Positions 13,601 through 28,398 of a stretch of 64,000 nucleotides of DNA are shown here, piece by piece. Origin of the DNA: Pardosa pseudoannulata (lineage: Eukaryota > Arthropoda > Arachnida > Araneae > Lycosidae); contig CM063507.1 in the NCBI GenBank assembly GCA_032207245.1, positions 88,723,667 to 88,787,666 of the forward strand. Direction: 5' to 3'. A program made the translations under genes and the position numbers. How positions within the stretch are numbered: the first letter of the stretch is position 1; each line of letters opens with the position of its first letter. The notes beneath the pieces were generated by a model. It searched no databases, was not told the DNA's origin, and worked only from the letters and a program-made list of their open reading frames with translations.

Positions 13601-14179
13601 AGTTTATAAGAGCAGAATCGCGAACGTGTAAATTTTCGGAATTTTAAATTTGCGATTTTATGAGCTCATTTTTGAAATATAACCAAATAACTCCTCCATT
13701 TTCTGCAGGAACATGGATCAACGCATATCAGCGTGTAGATCTATTTAAGACGAACATAATTATACTATATTTATTATAATTCATTCAGTTTATAAGAGCA
13801 GAATCGCGAACGTGTAAATTTTCGGAATTTTAAATTTGCGATTTTATGAGCTCATTTTTGAAATATAAACCAAATAACTCCTCCATTTTCTGCTGAAACA
13901 TGGATCTATGCATATCAGCGTGTAGATCTATTTAAGACGAACATGATTATACTATATTTATTATAATTTATTCAGTTTATAAGAGCAGAATCGCGAACGT
14001 GTAAATTTTCGGAATTTTAAATTTGCGATTTTATGAGCTCATTTTTGAAATATAACCAAATAACTCCTCTATTTTCTGCAGGAACATGGATCAACGCATA
14101 TCAGCGTGTAGATCTATTTAAGACGAACATAATTATACTATATTTATTATAATACTTCATTCAGTTTATAAGAGCAGAA

Positions 14180-15540
14180 TCGCGAACGTGTTTTTTTCTT
14201 TAATTTTAAAATTTTAAATTGCGATTTTATGCTCATTTAAATATCCAAATAATCTTTTCTGCATTTATGATCATGCATAAACACATACTATTTTTATTTA
14301 AGGCACGTAAATTTTTTTTATTTAATTTATTTATAAGAGCAGAATCATTAAAAAATTTTAAATTTTATTGTGAGATTGATAAAATATAACCAATAAAATA
14401 TTTTCAGGGAAAAGAACATATCACGATAATCTCAACTAGATGAAAAGGACGAGAAATTATACAAATTTATTATAATTATTCAGTTTATGAAGACCATTTT
14501 CGAATAAATTTAATTTTTTTATTCGATTTTATGATTAAATATAAAATACATATTTTATTTTTTGATAACATGATTTAACTTTTAAAAAATGTTAATTTTC
14601 GATATTAAGATTATCTAAATATTTTATAAAGCATTTAAATATCGCATATAATATCTAAAGCATTTAATTATTTAAGAGCAGAATCGACGATTAGTATTTT
14701 CAAGGTATTATAATATCTTTAGATCTATTTAGTATCAAATGTAACGTGATAATTTTTCGATTAAATTTTCAATTTGAAAAAAAATATAATATTTATTATT
14801 ATAATTATATACTTTAAAAATTAAAACGTGTAAATTTTCGGAATTTAAATTTTTTATGACATTTTTAAGGCAATAAAAATTATACTATTAAAATGTATAA
14901 ATATTAAGTAGCCATTTAGATTTTAAAATTTTTTTAAATATTTATACTAAATTTTTTTTTTTTCGGTTTTTATGAGATTTTTGAACACGTTAATGATACA
15001 AAAAAATACTCCTCCATTTTTATTTTATATACATTCATATTTATGATGCAACTACAAGATGTGTGTGATTTATATATATTTATTATATTTTTTGTTTATA
15101 AACTTTGTTTAGCAGAATAAAGCTATTATAGATTTTAGTAAAATTATAAAATAAATTTTACGGTTTTAATTCCTATTTTATACCATAAAATACTTTTTTG
15201 ATGAAAAAAACATGACATCTGTATTTTCAATTGTCTATGAATGTGTAGATTTTATGACATTGAATAACTATATTTTATATAATTTATTCAGTTTATAAAA
15301 TAATCGCGAACGTAGAAAATTTTCGGAATTAAATTTGCGATAGTCTCATTAAAAATAACCAAAAAACTATTTTCTGCATGAACATGGATCAAACGCATAT
15401 CAGCGTGTAGCTTTTTAGACGTGATTATACTAATTTTAAAATTATTTTTTTTAAATATAACCAGTTTTTTTCATTTTTGTGAACATTTTATGCATATCAC
15501 GTGTCAAATTACCAGGAAAAACATAAGTGTATACTAAATT
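14180..15540 (+). repeat. Eroded, AT-collapsed segment of the satellite
   Basis: The repeat remains recognisable in the same orientation but is heavily corrupted: GAGCAGAATC at 14337 and 14676, ACGTGTAAATTTTCGG from 14826, AATCGCGAACG at 15302, and CGCATATCAGCGTGTAG at 15394. G+C falls sharply; lines 14581-14640 and 14881-14940 each contain only 7 G/C in 60. The intact phase markers at 14172 and 15564 are 1392 bp apart, 7.48 units, and my rough tracing finds about nine shortened units between them. Flanking monomers on both sides are nearly perfect. There is no target-site duplication, terminal repeat or coding sequence, so this is not an inserted element. A failed consensus over a low-coverage gap is the simplest reading; a genuine island of decayed monomers is the alternative. 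Confidence 0.85.
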
Positions 15541-17694
15541 ATTATAATTCATTCAGTTTATAAGAGCAGAATCGCGAACGTGTAAATTTTCGGAATTTTA
15601 AATTTGCGATTTTATGAGCTCATTTTTGAAATATAACCAAATAACTCCTCCATTTTCTGCTAAAACATGGATCAACGCATATCAGCGTGTAGATCTATTT
15701 AAGACGAACATGATTATACTATATTTATTATAATTTATTCAGTTTATAAGAGCAGAATCGCGAACGTGTAAATTTTCGGAATTTTAAATTTGCGATTTTA
15801 TGAGCTCATTTTTGAAATATAACCAAATAACTCCTCCATTTTCTGCTAAAACATGGATCAACGCATATCAGCGTGTAGATCTATTTAAGACGAACATAAT
15901 TATACTATATTTATTATAATTTATTCAGTTTATAAGAGCAGAATCGCGAACGTGTAAATTTTCGGAATTTTAAATTTGCGATTTTATGAGCTCATTTTTG
16001 AAATATAACCAAATAACTCCTCCATTTTCTGCAGAAACATGGATCAACGCATATCAGCGTGTAGATCTATTTAAGACGAACACGATTATACTATATTTAT
16101 TATAATTTATTCAGTTTATAAGAGCAGAATCGCGAACGTGTAAATTTTCGGAATTTTAAATTTGCGATTTTATGAGCTCATTTTTGAAATATAACCAAAT
16201 AACTCCTCCATTTTCTGCAGGAACATGGATCAACGCATATCAGCGTGTAGATCTATTTAAGACGAACACGATTATACTATATTTATTATAATTTATTCAG
16301 TTTATAAGAGCAGAATCGCGAACGTGTAAATTTTCGGAATTTTAAATTTGCGATTTTATGAGCTCATTTTTGAAATATAACCAAATAACTCCTCCATTTT
16401 CTGCAGGAACATGGATCAACGCATATCAGCGTGTAGATCTATTTAGGACGAACACGATTATACTATATTTATTATAATTTATTCAGTTTATAAGAGCAGA
16501 ATCGCGAACGTGTAAATTTTCGGAATTTTAAATTTGCGATTTTATGAGCTCATTTTTGAAATATAACCAAATAACTCCTCCATTTTCTGCTGAAACATGG
16601 ATCTATGCATATCAGCGTGTAGATCTATTTAAGACGAACATGATTATACTATATTTATTATAATTTATTCAGTTTATAAGAGCAGAATCGCGAACGTGTA
16701 AATTTTCGGAATTTTAAATTTGCGATTTTATGAGCTCATTTTTGAAATATAACCAAATAACTCCTCCATTTTCTGCAGGAACATGGATCAACGCATATCA
16801 GCGTGTAGATCTATTTAAGACGAACATAATTATACTATATTTATTATAATTTATTCAGTTTATAAGAGCAGAATCGCGAACGTGTAAATTTTCGGAATTT
16901 TAAATTTGCGATTTTATGAGCTCATTTTTGAAATATAACCAAATAACTCCTCCATTTTCTGCAGGAAAATGGATCAACGCATATCAGCGTGTAGATCTAT
17001 TTAAGACGAACATGATTATACTATATTTATTATAATTTATTCAGTTTATAAGAGCAGAATCGCGAACGTGTAAATTTTCGGAATTTTAAATTTGCGATTT
17101 TATGAGCTCATTTTTGAAATATAACCAAATAACTCCTCCATTTTCTGCAGGAAAATGGATCAACGCATATCAGCGTGTAGATCTATTTAAGACGAACATG
17201 ATTATACTATATTTATTATAATTTATTCAGTTTATAAGAGCAGAATCGCGAACGTGTAAATTTTCGGAATTTTAAATTTGCGATTTTATGAGCTCATTTT
17301 TGAAATATAACCAAATAACTCCTCCATTTTCTGCAGGAAACATGGATCAACGCATATCAGCGTGTAGATCTATTTAAGACGAACAATTATACTATATTTA
17401 TTATAATTTATTCAGTTTATAAGAGCAGAATCGCGAACGTGTAAATTTTCGGAATTTTAAATTTGCGATTTTATGAGCTCATTTTTGAAATATAACCAAA
17501 TAACTCCTCCATTTTCTGCAGGAAACATGGATCAACGCATATCAGCGTGTAGATCTATTTAAGACGAACACGATTATACTATATTTATTATAATTTATTC
17601 AGTTTATAAGAGCAGAATCGCGAACGTGTAAATTTTCGGAATTTTAAATTTGCGATTTTATGAGCTCATTTTTGAAATATAACCAAATAACTCC

Positions 17695-17940
17695 TCCATT
17701 TTCTGCTGAAACATGGAACAATGCATATCAGCGTGTAGGTCTCTTAAAGACGAACATGATTATACTATATTTATTATAATTTATTCAGTTTATAAGAGCA
17801 GAATCGCGAACGTGTAAATTTTCGGAATTTTAAATTTGCGATTTTATGAGCTCATTTTTGAAATATAACCAAATAACTCCTCCATTTTCTGCTGAAACAT
17901 GGAACAATGCATATCAGCGTGTAGATCTATTTAAGACGAA
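17695..17940 (+). repeat. Two adjacent GGAACAATGC monomers, one partly subtype C
   Basis: Two successive units carry CTGAAACATGGAACAATGC. The first continues with GTAGGTCTCTTAAAGACG, a subtype C-like middle, but then has the common AACATGATTA end. The second returns to TAGATCTATTTAAG. They look like steps in the conversion of a subtype C copy back to the majority form. Confidence 0.7.
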
Positions 17941-20639
17941 CATGATTATACTATATTTATTATAATTTATTCAGTTTATAAGAGCAGAATCGCGAACGTG
18001 TAAATTTTCGGAATTTTAAATTTGCGATTTTATGAGCTCATTTTTGAAATATAACCAAATAACTCCTCCATTTTCTGCAGGAACATGGATCAACGCATAT
18101 CAGCGTGTAGATCTATTTAAGACGAACATGATTTACTATATTTATTATAATTTATTCAGTTTATAAGAGCAGAATCGCGAACGTGTAAATTTTCGGAATT
18201 TTAAATTTGCGATTTTATGAGCTCATTTTTGAAATATAACCAAATAACTCCTCCATTTTCTGCTGAAACATGGATCAACGCATATCAGCGTGTAGATCTA
18301 TTTAAGACGAACATGATTATACTATATTTATTATAATTTATTCAGTTTATAAGAGCAGAATCGCGAACGTGTAAATTTTCGGAATTTTAAATTTGCGATT
18401 TTATGAGCTCATTTTTGAAATATAACCAAATAACTCCTCCATTTTCTGCAGGAAACATGGATCAACGCATATCAGCGTGTAGATCTATTTAAGACGAACA
18501 TAATTATACTATATTTATTATAATTTATTCAGTTTATAAGAGCAGAATCGCGAACGTGTAAATTTTCGGAATTTTAAATTTGCGATTTTATGAGCTCATT
18601 TTTGAAATATAACCAAATAACTCCTCCATTTTCTGCAGGAACATGGATCAACGCATATCAGCGTGTAGATCTATTTAAGACGAACAAAATTATACTATAT
18701 TTATTATAATTCATTCAGTTTATAAGAGCAGAATCGCGAACGTGTAAATTTTCGGAATTTTAAATTTGCGATTTTATGAGCTCATTTTTGAAATATAACC
18801 AAATAACTCCTCCATTTTCTGCTGAAACATGGATCTATGCATATCAGCGTGTAGATCTATTTAAGACGAACATGATTATACTATATTTATTATAATTTAT
18901 TCAGTTTATAAGAGCAGAATCGCGAACGTGTAAATTTTCGGAATTTTAAATTTGCGATTTTATGAGCTCATTTTTGAAATATAACCAAATAACTCCTCCA
19001 TTTTCTGCAGGAAACATGGATCAACGCATATCAGCGTGTAGATCTATTTAAGACGAACACGATTATACTATATTTATTATAATTTATTCAGTTTATAAGA
19101 GCAGAATCGCGAACGTGTAAATTTTCGGAATTTTAAATTTGCGATTTTATGAGCTCATTTTTGAAATATAACCAAATAACTCCTCCATTTTCTGCAGGAA
19201 CATGGATCAACGCATATCAGCGTGTAGATATTTAAGACGAACACGATTATACTATATTTATTATAATTCATTCAGTTTATAAGAGCAGAATCGCGAACGT
19301 GTAAATTTTCGGAATTTTAAATTTGCGATTTTATGAGCTCATTTTTGAAATATAACCAAATAACTCCTCCATTTTCTGCAGGAACATGGATCAACGCATA
19401 TCAGCGTGTAGATCTATTTAAGACGAACATGATTATACTATATTTATTATAATTTATTCAGTTTATAAGAGCAGAATCGCGAACGTGTAAATTTTCGGAA
19501 TTTTAAATTTGCGATTTTATGAGCTCATTTTTGAAATATAACCAAATAACTCCTCCATTTTCTGCAGGAACATGGATCAATGCATATCAGCGTGTAGATC
19601 TATTTAAAACGAACACGATTATACTATATTTATTATAATTTATTCAGTTTATAAGAGCAGAATCGCGAACGTGTAAATTTTCGGAATTTTAAATTTGCGA
19701 TTTTATGAGCTCATTTTTGAAATATAACCAAATAACTCCTCCATTTTCTGCAGGAACATGGATCTACGCATATCAGCGTGTAGATCTATTTAAGACGAAC
19801 ATAATTATACTATATTTATTATAATTTATTCAGTTTATAAGAGCAGAATCGCGAACGTGTAAATTTTCGGAATTTTAAATTTGCGATTTTATGAGCTCAT
19901 TTTTGAAATATAACCAAATAACTCCTCCATTTTCAAAAGGAACATGGATCAACGCATATCAGCGTGTAGACCTATTTAAGACGAACACGATTATACTATA
20001 TTTATTATAATTTATTCAGTTTATAAGAGCAGAATCGCGAACGTGTAAATTTTCGGAATTTTAAATTTGCGATTTTATGAGCTCATTTTTGAAATATAAC
20101 CAAATAACTCCTCCATTTTCTGCAGGAACATGGATCAACGGATATCAGCGTGTAGATCTATTTAGGACGAACACGATTATACTATATTTATTATAATTTA
20201 TTCAGTTTATAAGAGCAGAATCGCGAACGTGTAAATTTTCGGAATTTTAAATTTGCGATTTTATGAGCTAATTTTTAAATATAACCAAATAACTCCTCCA
20301 TTTTCTGCTGAAACATGGATCTATGCATATCAGCGTGTAGATCTATTTAAGACGAACATGATTATACTATATTTATTATAATTTATTCAGTTTATAAGAG
20401 CAGAATCGCGAACGTGTAAATTTTCGGAATTTTAAATTTGCGATTTTATGAGCTCATTTTTGAAATATAACCAAATAACTCCTCCATTTTCTGCAGGAAC
20501 ATGGATCAACGCATATCAGCGTGTAGATCTATTTAAGACGAACATGATTATACTATATTTATTATAATTTATTCAGTTTATAAGAGCAGAATCGCGAACG
20601 TGTAAATTTTCGGAATTTTAAATTTGCGATTTTATGAGC

Positions 20640-20960
20640 TCATTTTTGAAATATAACCAATTAACTCCTCCAATTTCTGCAGAAACATGGGTCAATGCAT
20701 ATCAGCGTGTAGAACTATTTAAGACAAACACGATTTTACTATATTTATTATAATTCATTATGGTTATAAGACGAGAATCTAGAACGTATAATTTTTCGGA
20801 ACTTTAAAATTCCGGTTTTATCCGCTCATTTTTGATATATACCCAAATAACTCCCCCATTTTCTGCAGAAACATGGATCAATGCATATCAGCGTGTAGAT
20901 CTATTTAAGACTTACACGATTATACTACACTTTTTATAATTCATTCAGTTAATAAGAGCA
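20640..20960 (+). repeat. Island of old, substitution-rich monomers
   Basis: About one and a half units differ from their neighbours by many scattered substitutions with little length change: GGGTCAATGC, AGAACTATTTAAGACAAAC, ATTATGGTTATAAGACGAG, ATCTAGAACGTATAATTTT, AACTTTAAAATTCCGG, TTATCCGCTCATTTTTGAT, ACTCCCCC, and ACTTACACG. Both the NruI and SacI motifs are lost in the worst unit. The change is by substitution, unlike the indel-rich stretch at 5040-5630 or the AT collapse at 14180-15540, so this looks like genuine sequence age. Its survival within a homogenised block is unusual. The CCGCTC and ATACCC variants link it to copies near 4563. Confidence 0.85.
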
Positions 20961-23900
20961 GAATCGCGAACGTGTAAATTTTCGGAATTTTAAATTTGCG
21001 ATTTTATGAGCTCATTTTTGAAATATAACCAAATAACTCCTCCATTTTCTGCAGAATGGATCAACGCATATCAGCGTGTAGATCTATTTAAGACGAACAT
21101 GATTATACTATATTTATTATAATTCATTCAGTTTATAAGAGCAGAATCGCGAACGTGTAAATTTTCGGAATTTTAAATTTGCGATTTTATGAGCTCATTT
21201 TTGAAATATAACCAAATAAGTCCTCATTTTCTGCAGGAACATGGATCAACGCATATCAGCGTGTAGATCTATTTAAGACGAACATGATTATACTATATTT
21301 ATTATAATTTATTCAGTTTATAAGAGCAGAATCGCGAACGTGTAAATTTTCGGAATTTTAAATTTGCGATTTTATGAGCTCATTTTTGAAATATAACCAA
21401 ATAACTCCTCCATTTTCTGCAGGAACATGGATCAACGCATATCAGCGTGTAGATCTATTTAAGACGAACATAATTATACTATATTTATTATAATTTATTC
21501 AGTTTATAAGAGCAGAATCGCGAACGTGTAAATTTTCGGAATTTTAAATTTGCGATTTTATGAGCTCATTTTTGAAATATAACCAAATAACTCCTCCATT
21601 TTCTGCAGTGAAACATGGATCAACGCATATCAGCGTGTAGATCTATTTAAGACGAACATGATTATACTATATTTATTATAATTTATTCAGTTTATAAGAG
21701 CAGAATCGCGAACGTGTAAATTTTCGGAATTTTAAATTTGCGATTTTATGAGCTCATTTTTGAAATATAACCAAATAACTCCTCCATTTTCTGCAGGAAC
21801 ATGGATCAACGCATATCAGCGTGTAGATCTATTTAAGACGAACATGATTATACTATATTTATTATAATTTATTCAGTTTATAAGAGCAGAATCGCGAACG
21901 TGTAAATTTTCGGAATTTTAAATTTGCGATTTTATGAGCTCATTTTTGAAATATAACCAAATAACTCCTCCATTTTCTGCTGAAACATGGATCAACGCAT
22001 ATCAGCGTGTAGATCTATTTAAGACGAACATGATTATACTATATTTATTATAATTTATTCAGTTTATAAGAGCAGAATCGCGAACGTGTAAATTTTCGGA
22101 ATTTTAAATTTGCGATTTTATGAGCTCATTTTTGAAATATAACCAAATAACTCCTCCATTTTCTGCAGGAACATGGATCAACGCATATCAGCGTGTAGAT
22201 CTATTTAAGACGAACATGATTATACTATATTTATTATAATTTATTCAGTTTATAAGAGCAGAATCGCGAACGTGTAAATTTTCGGAATTTTAAATTTGCG
22301 ATTTTATGAGCTCATTTTTGAAATATAACCAAATAACTCCTCCATTTTCTGCAGGAACATGGATCAACGCATATCAGCGTGTAGATCTATTTAAGACGAA
22401 CATAATTATACTATATTTATTATAATTTATTCAGTTTATAAGAGCAGAATCGCGAACGTGTAAATTTTCGGAATTTTAAATTTGCGATTTTATGAGCTCA
22501 TTTTTGAAATATAACCAAATAACTCCTCCATTTTCTGCTGAAACATGGATCAACGCATATCAGCGTGTAGATCTATTTAAGACGAACATGATTATACTAT
22601 ATTTATTATAATTTATTCAGTTTATAAGAGCAGAATCGCGAACGTGTAAATTTTCGGAATTTTAAATTTGCGATTTTATGAGCTCATTTTTGAAATATAA
22701 CCAAATAACTCCTCCATTTTCTGCAGGAACATGGATCAACGCATATCAGCGTGTAGATCTATTTAAGACGAACATAATTATACTATATTTATTATAATTT
22801 ATTCAGTTTATAAGAGCAGAATCGCGAACGTGTAAAATTTTCGGAATTTTAAATTTGCGATTTTATGAGCTCATTTTTGAAATATAACCAAATAACTCCT
22901 CCATTTTCTGCGAAACATGGATCAACGCATATCAGCGTGTAGATCTATTTAAGACGAACATGATTATACTATATTTATTATAATTATTCAGTTTATAAGA
23001 GCAGAATCGCGAACGTGTAAATTTTCGGAATTTTAAATTTGCGATTTTATGAGCTCATTTTTGAAATATAACCAAATAACTCCTCCATTTTCTGCTGGAA
23101 CATGGATCAACGCATATCAGCGTGTAGATCTATTTAAGACGAACATGATTATACTATATTTATTATAATTTATTCAGTTTATAAGAGCAGAATCGCGAAC
23201 GTGTAAATTTTCGGAATTTTAAATTTGCGATTTTATGAGCTCATTTTTGAAATATAACCAAATAACTCCTCCATTTTCTGCTGAAACATGGATCTATGCA
23301 TATCAGCGTGTAGATCTATTTAAGACGAACATGATTATACTATATTTATTATAATTTATTCAGTTTATAAGAGCAGAATCGCGAACGTGTAAATTTTCGG
23401 AATTTTAAATTTGCGATTTTATGAGCTCATTTTTGAAATATAACCAAATAACTCCTCCATTTTCTGCAGGAAACATGGATCAACGCATATCAGCGTGTAG
23501 ATCTATTTAAGACGAACATGATTATACTATATTTATTATAATTTATTCAGTTTATAAGAGCAGAATCGCGAACGTGTAAATTTTCGGAATTTTAAATTTG
23601 CGATTTTATGAGCTCATTTTTGAAATATAACCAAATAACTCCTCCATTTTCTGCAGGAACATGGATCTACGCATATCAGCGTGTAGATCTATTTAAGACG
23701 AACACGATTATACTATATTTATTATAATTTATTCAGTTTATAAGAGCAGAATCGCGAACGTGTAAATTTTCGGAATTTTAAATTTGCGATTTTATGAGCT
23801 CATTTTTGAAATATAACCAAATAACTCCTCCATTTTCTGCAGAAACATGGATCAACGCATATCAGCGTGTAGATCTATTTAAGACGAACATAATTATACT

Positions 23901-26900
23901 ATATTTATTATAATTTATTCAGTTTATAAGAGCAGAATCGCGAACGTGTAAATTTTCGGAATTTTAAATTTGCGATTTTATGAGCTCATTTTTGAAATAT
24001 AACCAAATAACTCCTCCATTTTCTGCAGGAACATGGATCAACGCATATCAGCGTGTAGATCTATTTAAGACGAACATGATTATACTATATTTATTATAAT
24101 TTATTCAGTTTATAAGAGCAGAATCGCGAACGTGTAAATTTTCGGAATTTTAAATTTGCGATTTTATGAGCTCATTTTTGAAATATACCCAATTAACTCC
24201 TCCATTTTCTGCAGAAACATGGATCAACGCATATCAGCGTGTAGATCTATTTAAGACGAACATGATTATACTATATTTATTATAATTCATTCAGTTTATA
24301 AGAGCAGAATCGCGAACGTGTAAATTTTCGGAATTTTAAATTTGCGATTTTATGAGCTCATTTTTGAAATATAACCAAATAACTCCTCCATTTTCTGCTG
24401 AAACATGGATCTACGCATATCAGCGTGTAGATCTATTTAAGACGAACATGATTATACTATATTTATTATAATTTATTCAGTTTATAAGAGCAGAATCGCG
24501 AACGTGTAAATTTTCGGAATTTTAAATTTGCGATTTTATGAGCTCATTTTTGAAATATAACCAAATAACTCCTCCATTTTCTGCAGGAACATGGATCAAC
24601 GCATATCAGCGTGTAGATCTATTTAAGACGAACATAGTTATACTATATTTATTATAATTCATTCAGTTTATAAGAGCAGAATCGCGAACGTGTAAATTTT
24701 CGGAATTTTAAATTTGCGATTTTATGAGCTCATTTTTGAAATATAACCAAATAACTCCTCCATTTTCTGCTGAAACATGGATCTACGCATATCAGCGTGT
24801 AGATCTATTTAAGACGAACATGATTATACTATATTTATTATAATTTATTCAGTTTATAAGAGCAGAATCGCGAACGTGTAAATTTTCGGAATTTTAAATT
24901 TGCGATTTTATGAGCTCATTTTTGAAATATAACCAAATAACTCCTCCATTTTCTTCTGAAACATGGATCAACGCATATCAGCGTGTAGATCTATTTAAGA
25001 CGAACATGATTATACTATATTTATTATAATTTATTCAGTTTATAAGAGCAGAATCGCGAACGTGTAAATTTTCGGAATTTTAAATTTGCGATTTTATGAG
25101 CTCATTTTTGAAATATAACCAAATAACTCCTCCATTTTCTGCAAAAACATGGATCAACGCATATCAGCGTGTAGATCTATTTAAGACGAACACGATTATA
25201 CTATATTTATTATACTTAATTCAGTTTATAAGAGCAGAATCGCGAATGTGTAAATTTTCGGAATTTTAAATTTGCGATTTTATGAGCTCATTTTTGAAAT
25301 ATACCCAAATAACTCCTCCATTTTCTGCAGATACATGGATCAACGCATATCAGCGTGTAGATCTATTTAAGACGAACATGATTATACTATATTTATTATA
25401 ATTTATTCAGTTTATAAGAGCAGAATCGCGAACGTGTAAATTTTCGGAATTTTTAAATTTGCGATTTTATGAGCTCATTTTTGAAATATAACCAAATAAC
25501 TCCTCCATTTTCTGCAGAAACATAAATCAACGCATATCAGCGTGTAGATCTATTTAAGACGAACAATTATACTATATTTATTATAATTTATTCAGTTTAT
25601 AAGAGCAGAATCGCGAACGTGTAAATTTTCGGAATTTTAAATTTGCGATTTTATGAGCTCATTTTTGAAATATAACCAAATAACTCCTCCATTTTCTGCT
25701 GAAACATGGATCAACGCATATCAGCGTGTAGATCTATTTAAGACGAACATGATTATACTATATTTATTATATTTTATTCAGTTTATAAGAGCAGAATCGC
25801 GAACGTGTAAATTTTCGGAATTTTAAATTTGCGATTTTATGAGCTCATTTTTGAAATATAACCAAATAACTCCTCCATTTTCTGCAGGAACATGGATCAA
25901 CGCATATCAGCGTGTAGATCTATTTAAGACGAACATAATTATACTATATTTATTATAATTCATTCAGTTTATAAGAGCAGAATCGCGAACGTGTAAATTT
26001 TCGGAATTTTAAATTTGCGATTTTATGAGCTCATTTTTGAAATATAACCAAATAACTCCTCCATTTTCTGCTGAAACATGGATCTATGCATATCAGCGTG
26101 TAGATCTATTTAAGACGAACATGATTATACTATATTTATTATAATTTATTCAGTTTATAAGAGCAGAATCGCGAACGTGTAAATTTTCGGAATTTTAAAT
26201 TTGCGATTTTATGAGCTCATTTTTGAAATATAACCAAATAACTCCTCCATTTTCTGCAGGAAACATGGATCAACGCATATCAGCGTGTAGATCTATTTAA
26301 GACGAACATGATTATACTATATTTATTATAATTTATTCAGTTTATAAGAGCAGAATCGCGAACGTGTAAATTTTCGGAATTTTAAATTTGCGATTTTATG
26401 AGCTCATTTTTGAAATATAACCAAATAACTCCTCCATTTTCTGCAGGAACATGGATCAACGCATATCAGCGTGTAGATCTATTTAAGACGAACATAATTA
26501 TACTATATTTATTATAATTCATTCAGTTTATAAGAGCAGAATCGCGAACGTGTAAATTTTCGGAATTTTAAATTTGCGATTTTATGAGCTCATTTTTGAA
26601 ATATAACCAAATAACTCTCCATTTTCTGCTGAAACATGGATCTATGCATATCAGCGTGTAGATCTATTTAAGACGAACATGATTATACTATATTTATTAT
26701 AATTTATTCAGTTTATAAGAGCAGAATCGCGAACGTGTAAATTTTCGGAATTTTAAATTTGCGATTTTATGAGCTCATTTTTGAAATATAACCAAATAAC
26801 TCCTCCATTTTCTGCTGAAACATGGATCTATGCATATCAGCGTGTAGATCTATTTAAGACGAACATGATTATACTATATTTATTATAATTTATTCAGTTT

Positions 26901-28113
26901 ATAAGAGCAGAATCGCGAACGTGTAAATTTTCGGAATTTTAAATTTGCGATTTTATGAGCTCATTTTTGAAATATAACCAAATAACTCCTCCATTTTCTG
27001 CAGGAACATGGATCAACGCATATCAGCGTGTAGATCTATTTAAGACGAACATAGTTATACTATATTTATTATAATTTATTCAGTTTATAAGAGCAGAATC
27101 GCGAACGTGTAAATTTTCGGAATTTTAAATTTGCGATTTTATGAGCTCATTTTTGAAATATAACCAAATAACTCCTCCATTTTCTGCAGGAACATGGATC
27201 AACGCATATCAGCGTGTAGATCTATTTAAGACGAACATGATTATACTATATTTATTATAATTTATTCAGTTTATAAGAGCAGAATCGCGAACGTGTAAAT
27301 TTTCGGAATTTTAAATTTGCGATTTTATGAGCTCATTTTTGAAATATAACCAAATAACTCCTCCATTTTCTGCAGGAACATGGATCAACGCATATCAGCG
27401 TGTAGATCTATTTAAGACGAACATGATTATACTATATTTATTATAATTTATTCAGTTTATAAGAGCAGAATCGCGAACGTGTAAATTTTCGGAATTTTAA
27501 ATTTGCGATTTTATGAGCTCATTTTTGAAATATAACCAAATAACTCCTCCATTTTCTGCAAAAACATGGATCAACGCATATCAGCGTGTAGATCTATTTA
27601 AGACGAACATGATTATACTATATTTATTATAATTTATTCAGTTTATAAGAGCAGAATCGCGAACGTGTAAATTTTCGGAATTTTAAATTTGCGATTTTAT
27701 GAGCTCATTTTTGAAATATAACCAAATAACTCCTCCATTTTCTGCAGGAACATGGATCAACGCATATCAGCGTGTAGATCTATTTAAGACGAACATGATT
27801 ATACTATATTTATTATAATTTATTCAGTTTATAAGAGCAGAATCGCGAACGTGTAAATTTTCGGAATTTTAAATTTGCGATTTTATGAGCTCATTTTTGA
27901 AATATAACCAAATAACTCCTCCATTTTCTGCAGGAACATGGATCAACGCATATCAGCGTGTAGATCTATTTAAGACGAACATGATTATACTATATTTATT
28001 ATAATTTATTCAGTTTATAAGAGCAGAATCGCGAACGTGTAAATTTTCGGAATTTTAAATTTGCGATTTTATGAGCTCATTTTTGAAATATAACCAAATA
28101 ACTCCTCCATTTT

Positions 28114-28136
28114 CTGCTGAAACATGGATCTATGCA
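28114..28136 (+). repeat. Example of the TGA/TAT subtype (subtype B)
   Basis: This unit reads CTGCTGAAAC then ATGGATCTATGC, where the reference has CTGCAGGAAC and ATGGATCAACGC. Five base differences over 16 bp replace a PstI site by an NsiI site (ATGCAT). The form recurs throughout the array (for example 8490, 13521, 34248, 62570). Both recombinants also exist: TGA with CAAC at 30531, and AGG with TAT at 44296, 45600 and 58291. Confidence 0.85.
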
Positions 28137-28398
28137 TATCAGCGTGTAGATCTATTTAAGACGAACATGATTATACTATATTTATTATAATTTATTCAGT
28201 TTATAAGAGCAGAATCGCGAACGTGTAAATTTTCGGAATTTTAAATTTGCGATTTTATGAGCTCATTTTTGAAATATAACCAAATAAGTCCTCCATTTTC
28301 TGCAGGAACATGGATCAACGCATATCAGCGTGTAGATCTATTTAAGACGAACATGATTATACTATATTTATTATAATTTATTCAGTTTATAAGAGCAG

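Larger units (their letters stand above)
5631..14180 (+). repeat. Homogenised block of the array, left of the eroded segment
   Basis: About 46 monomers in perfect register, mostly differing only at the subtype positions (unit 181-183, 8-10, 44-45 and the T/C at unit 72 in ATTTATTCAG/ATTCATTCAG). Occasional single-base indels occur. The palindrome, the dyad and the CTCCTCC segment are almost invariant. No gene or other element lies in this stretch. Confidence 0.95.

Noticed and set aside
14180..15540. Inserted transposon or unique gene in the array
   Set aside because: Satellite landmarks in the same orientation continue through it; no terminal repeats, target-site duplication or open frame of note.
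28359..28393. TATA-like promoter (TATACTATATTTATTATAA, TTTATAAG)
   Set aside because: Such motifs are expected in a 70% A+T unit, and nothing downstream looks like a transcript or initiator.
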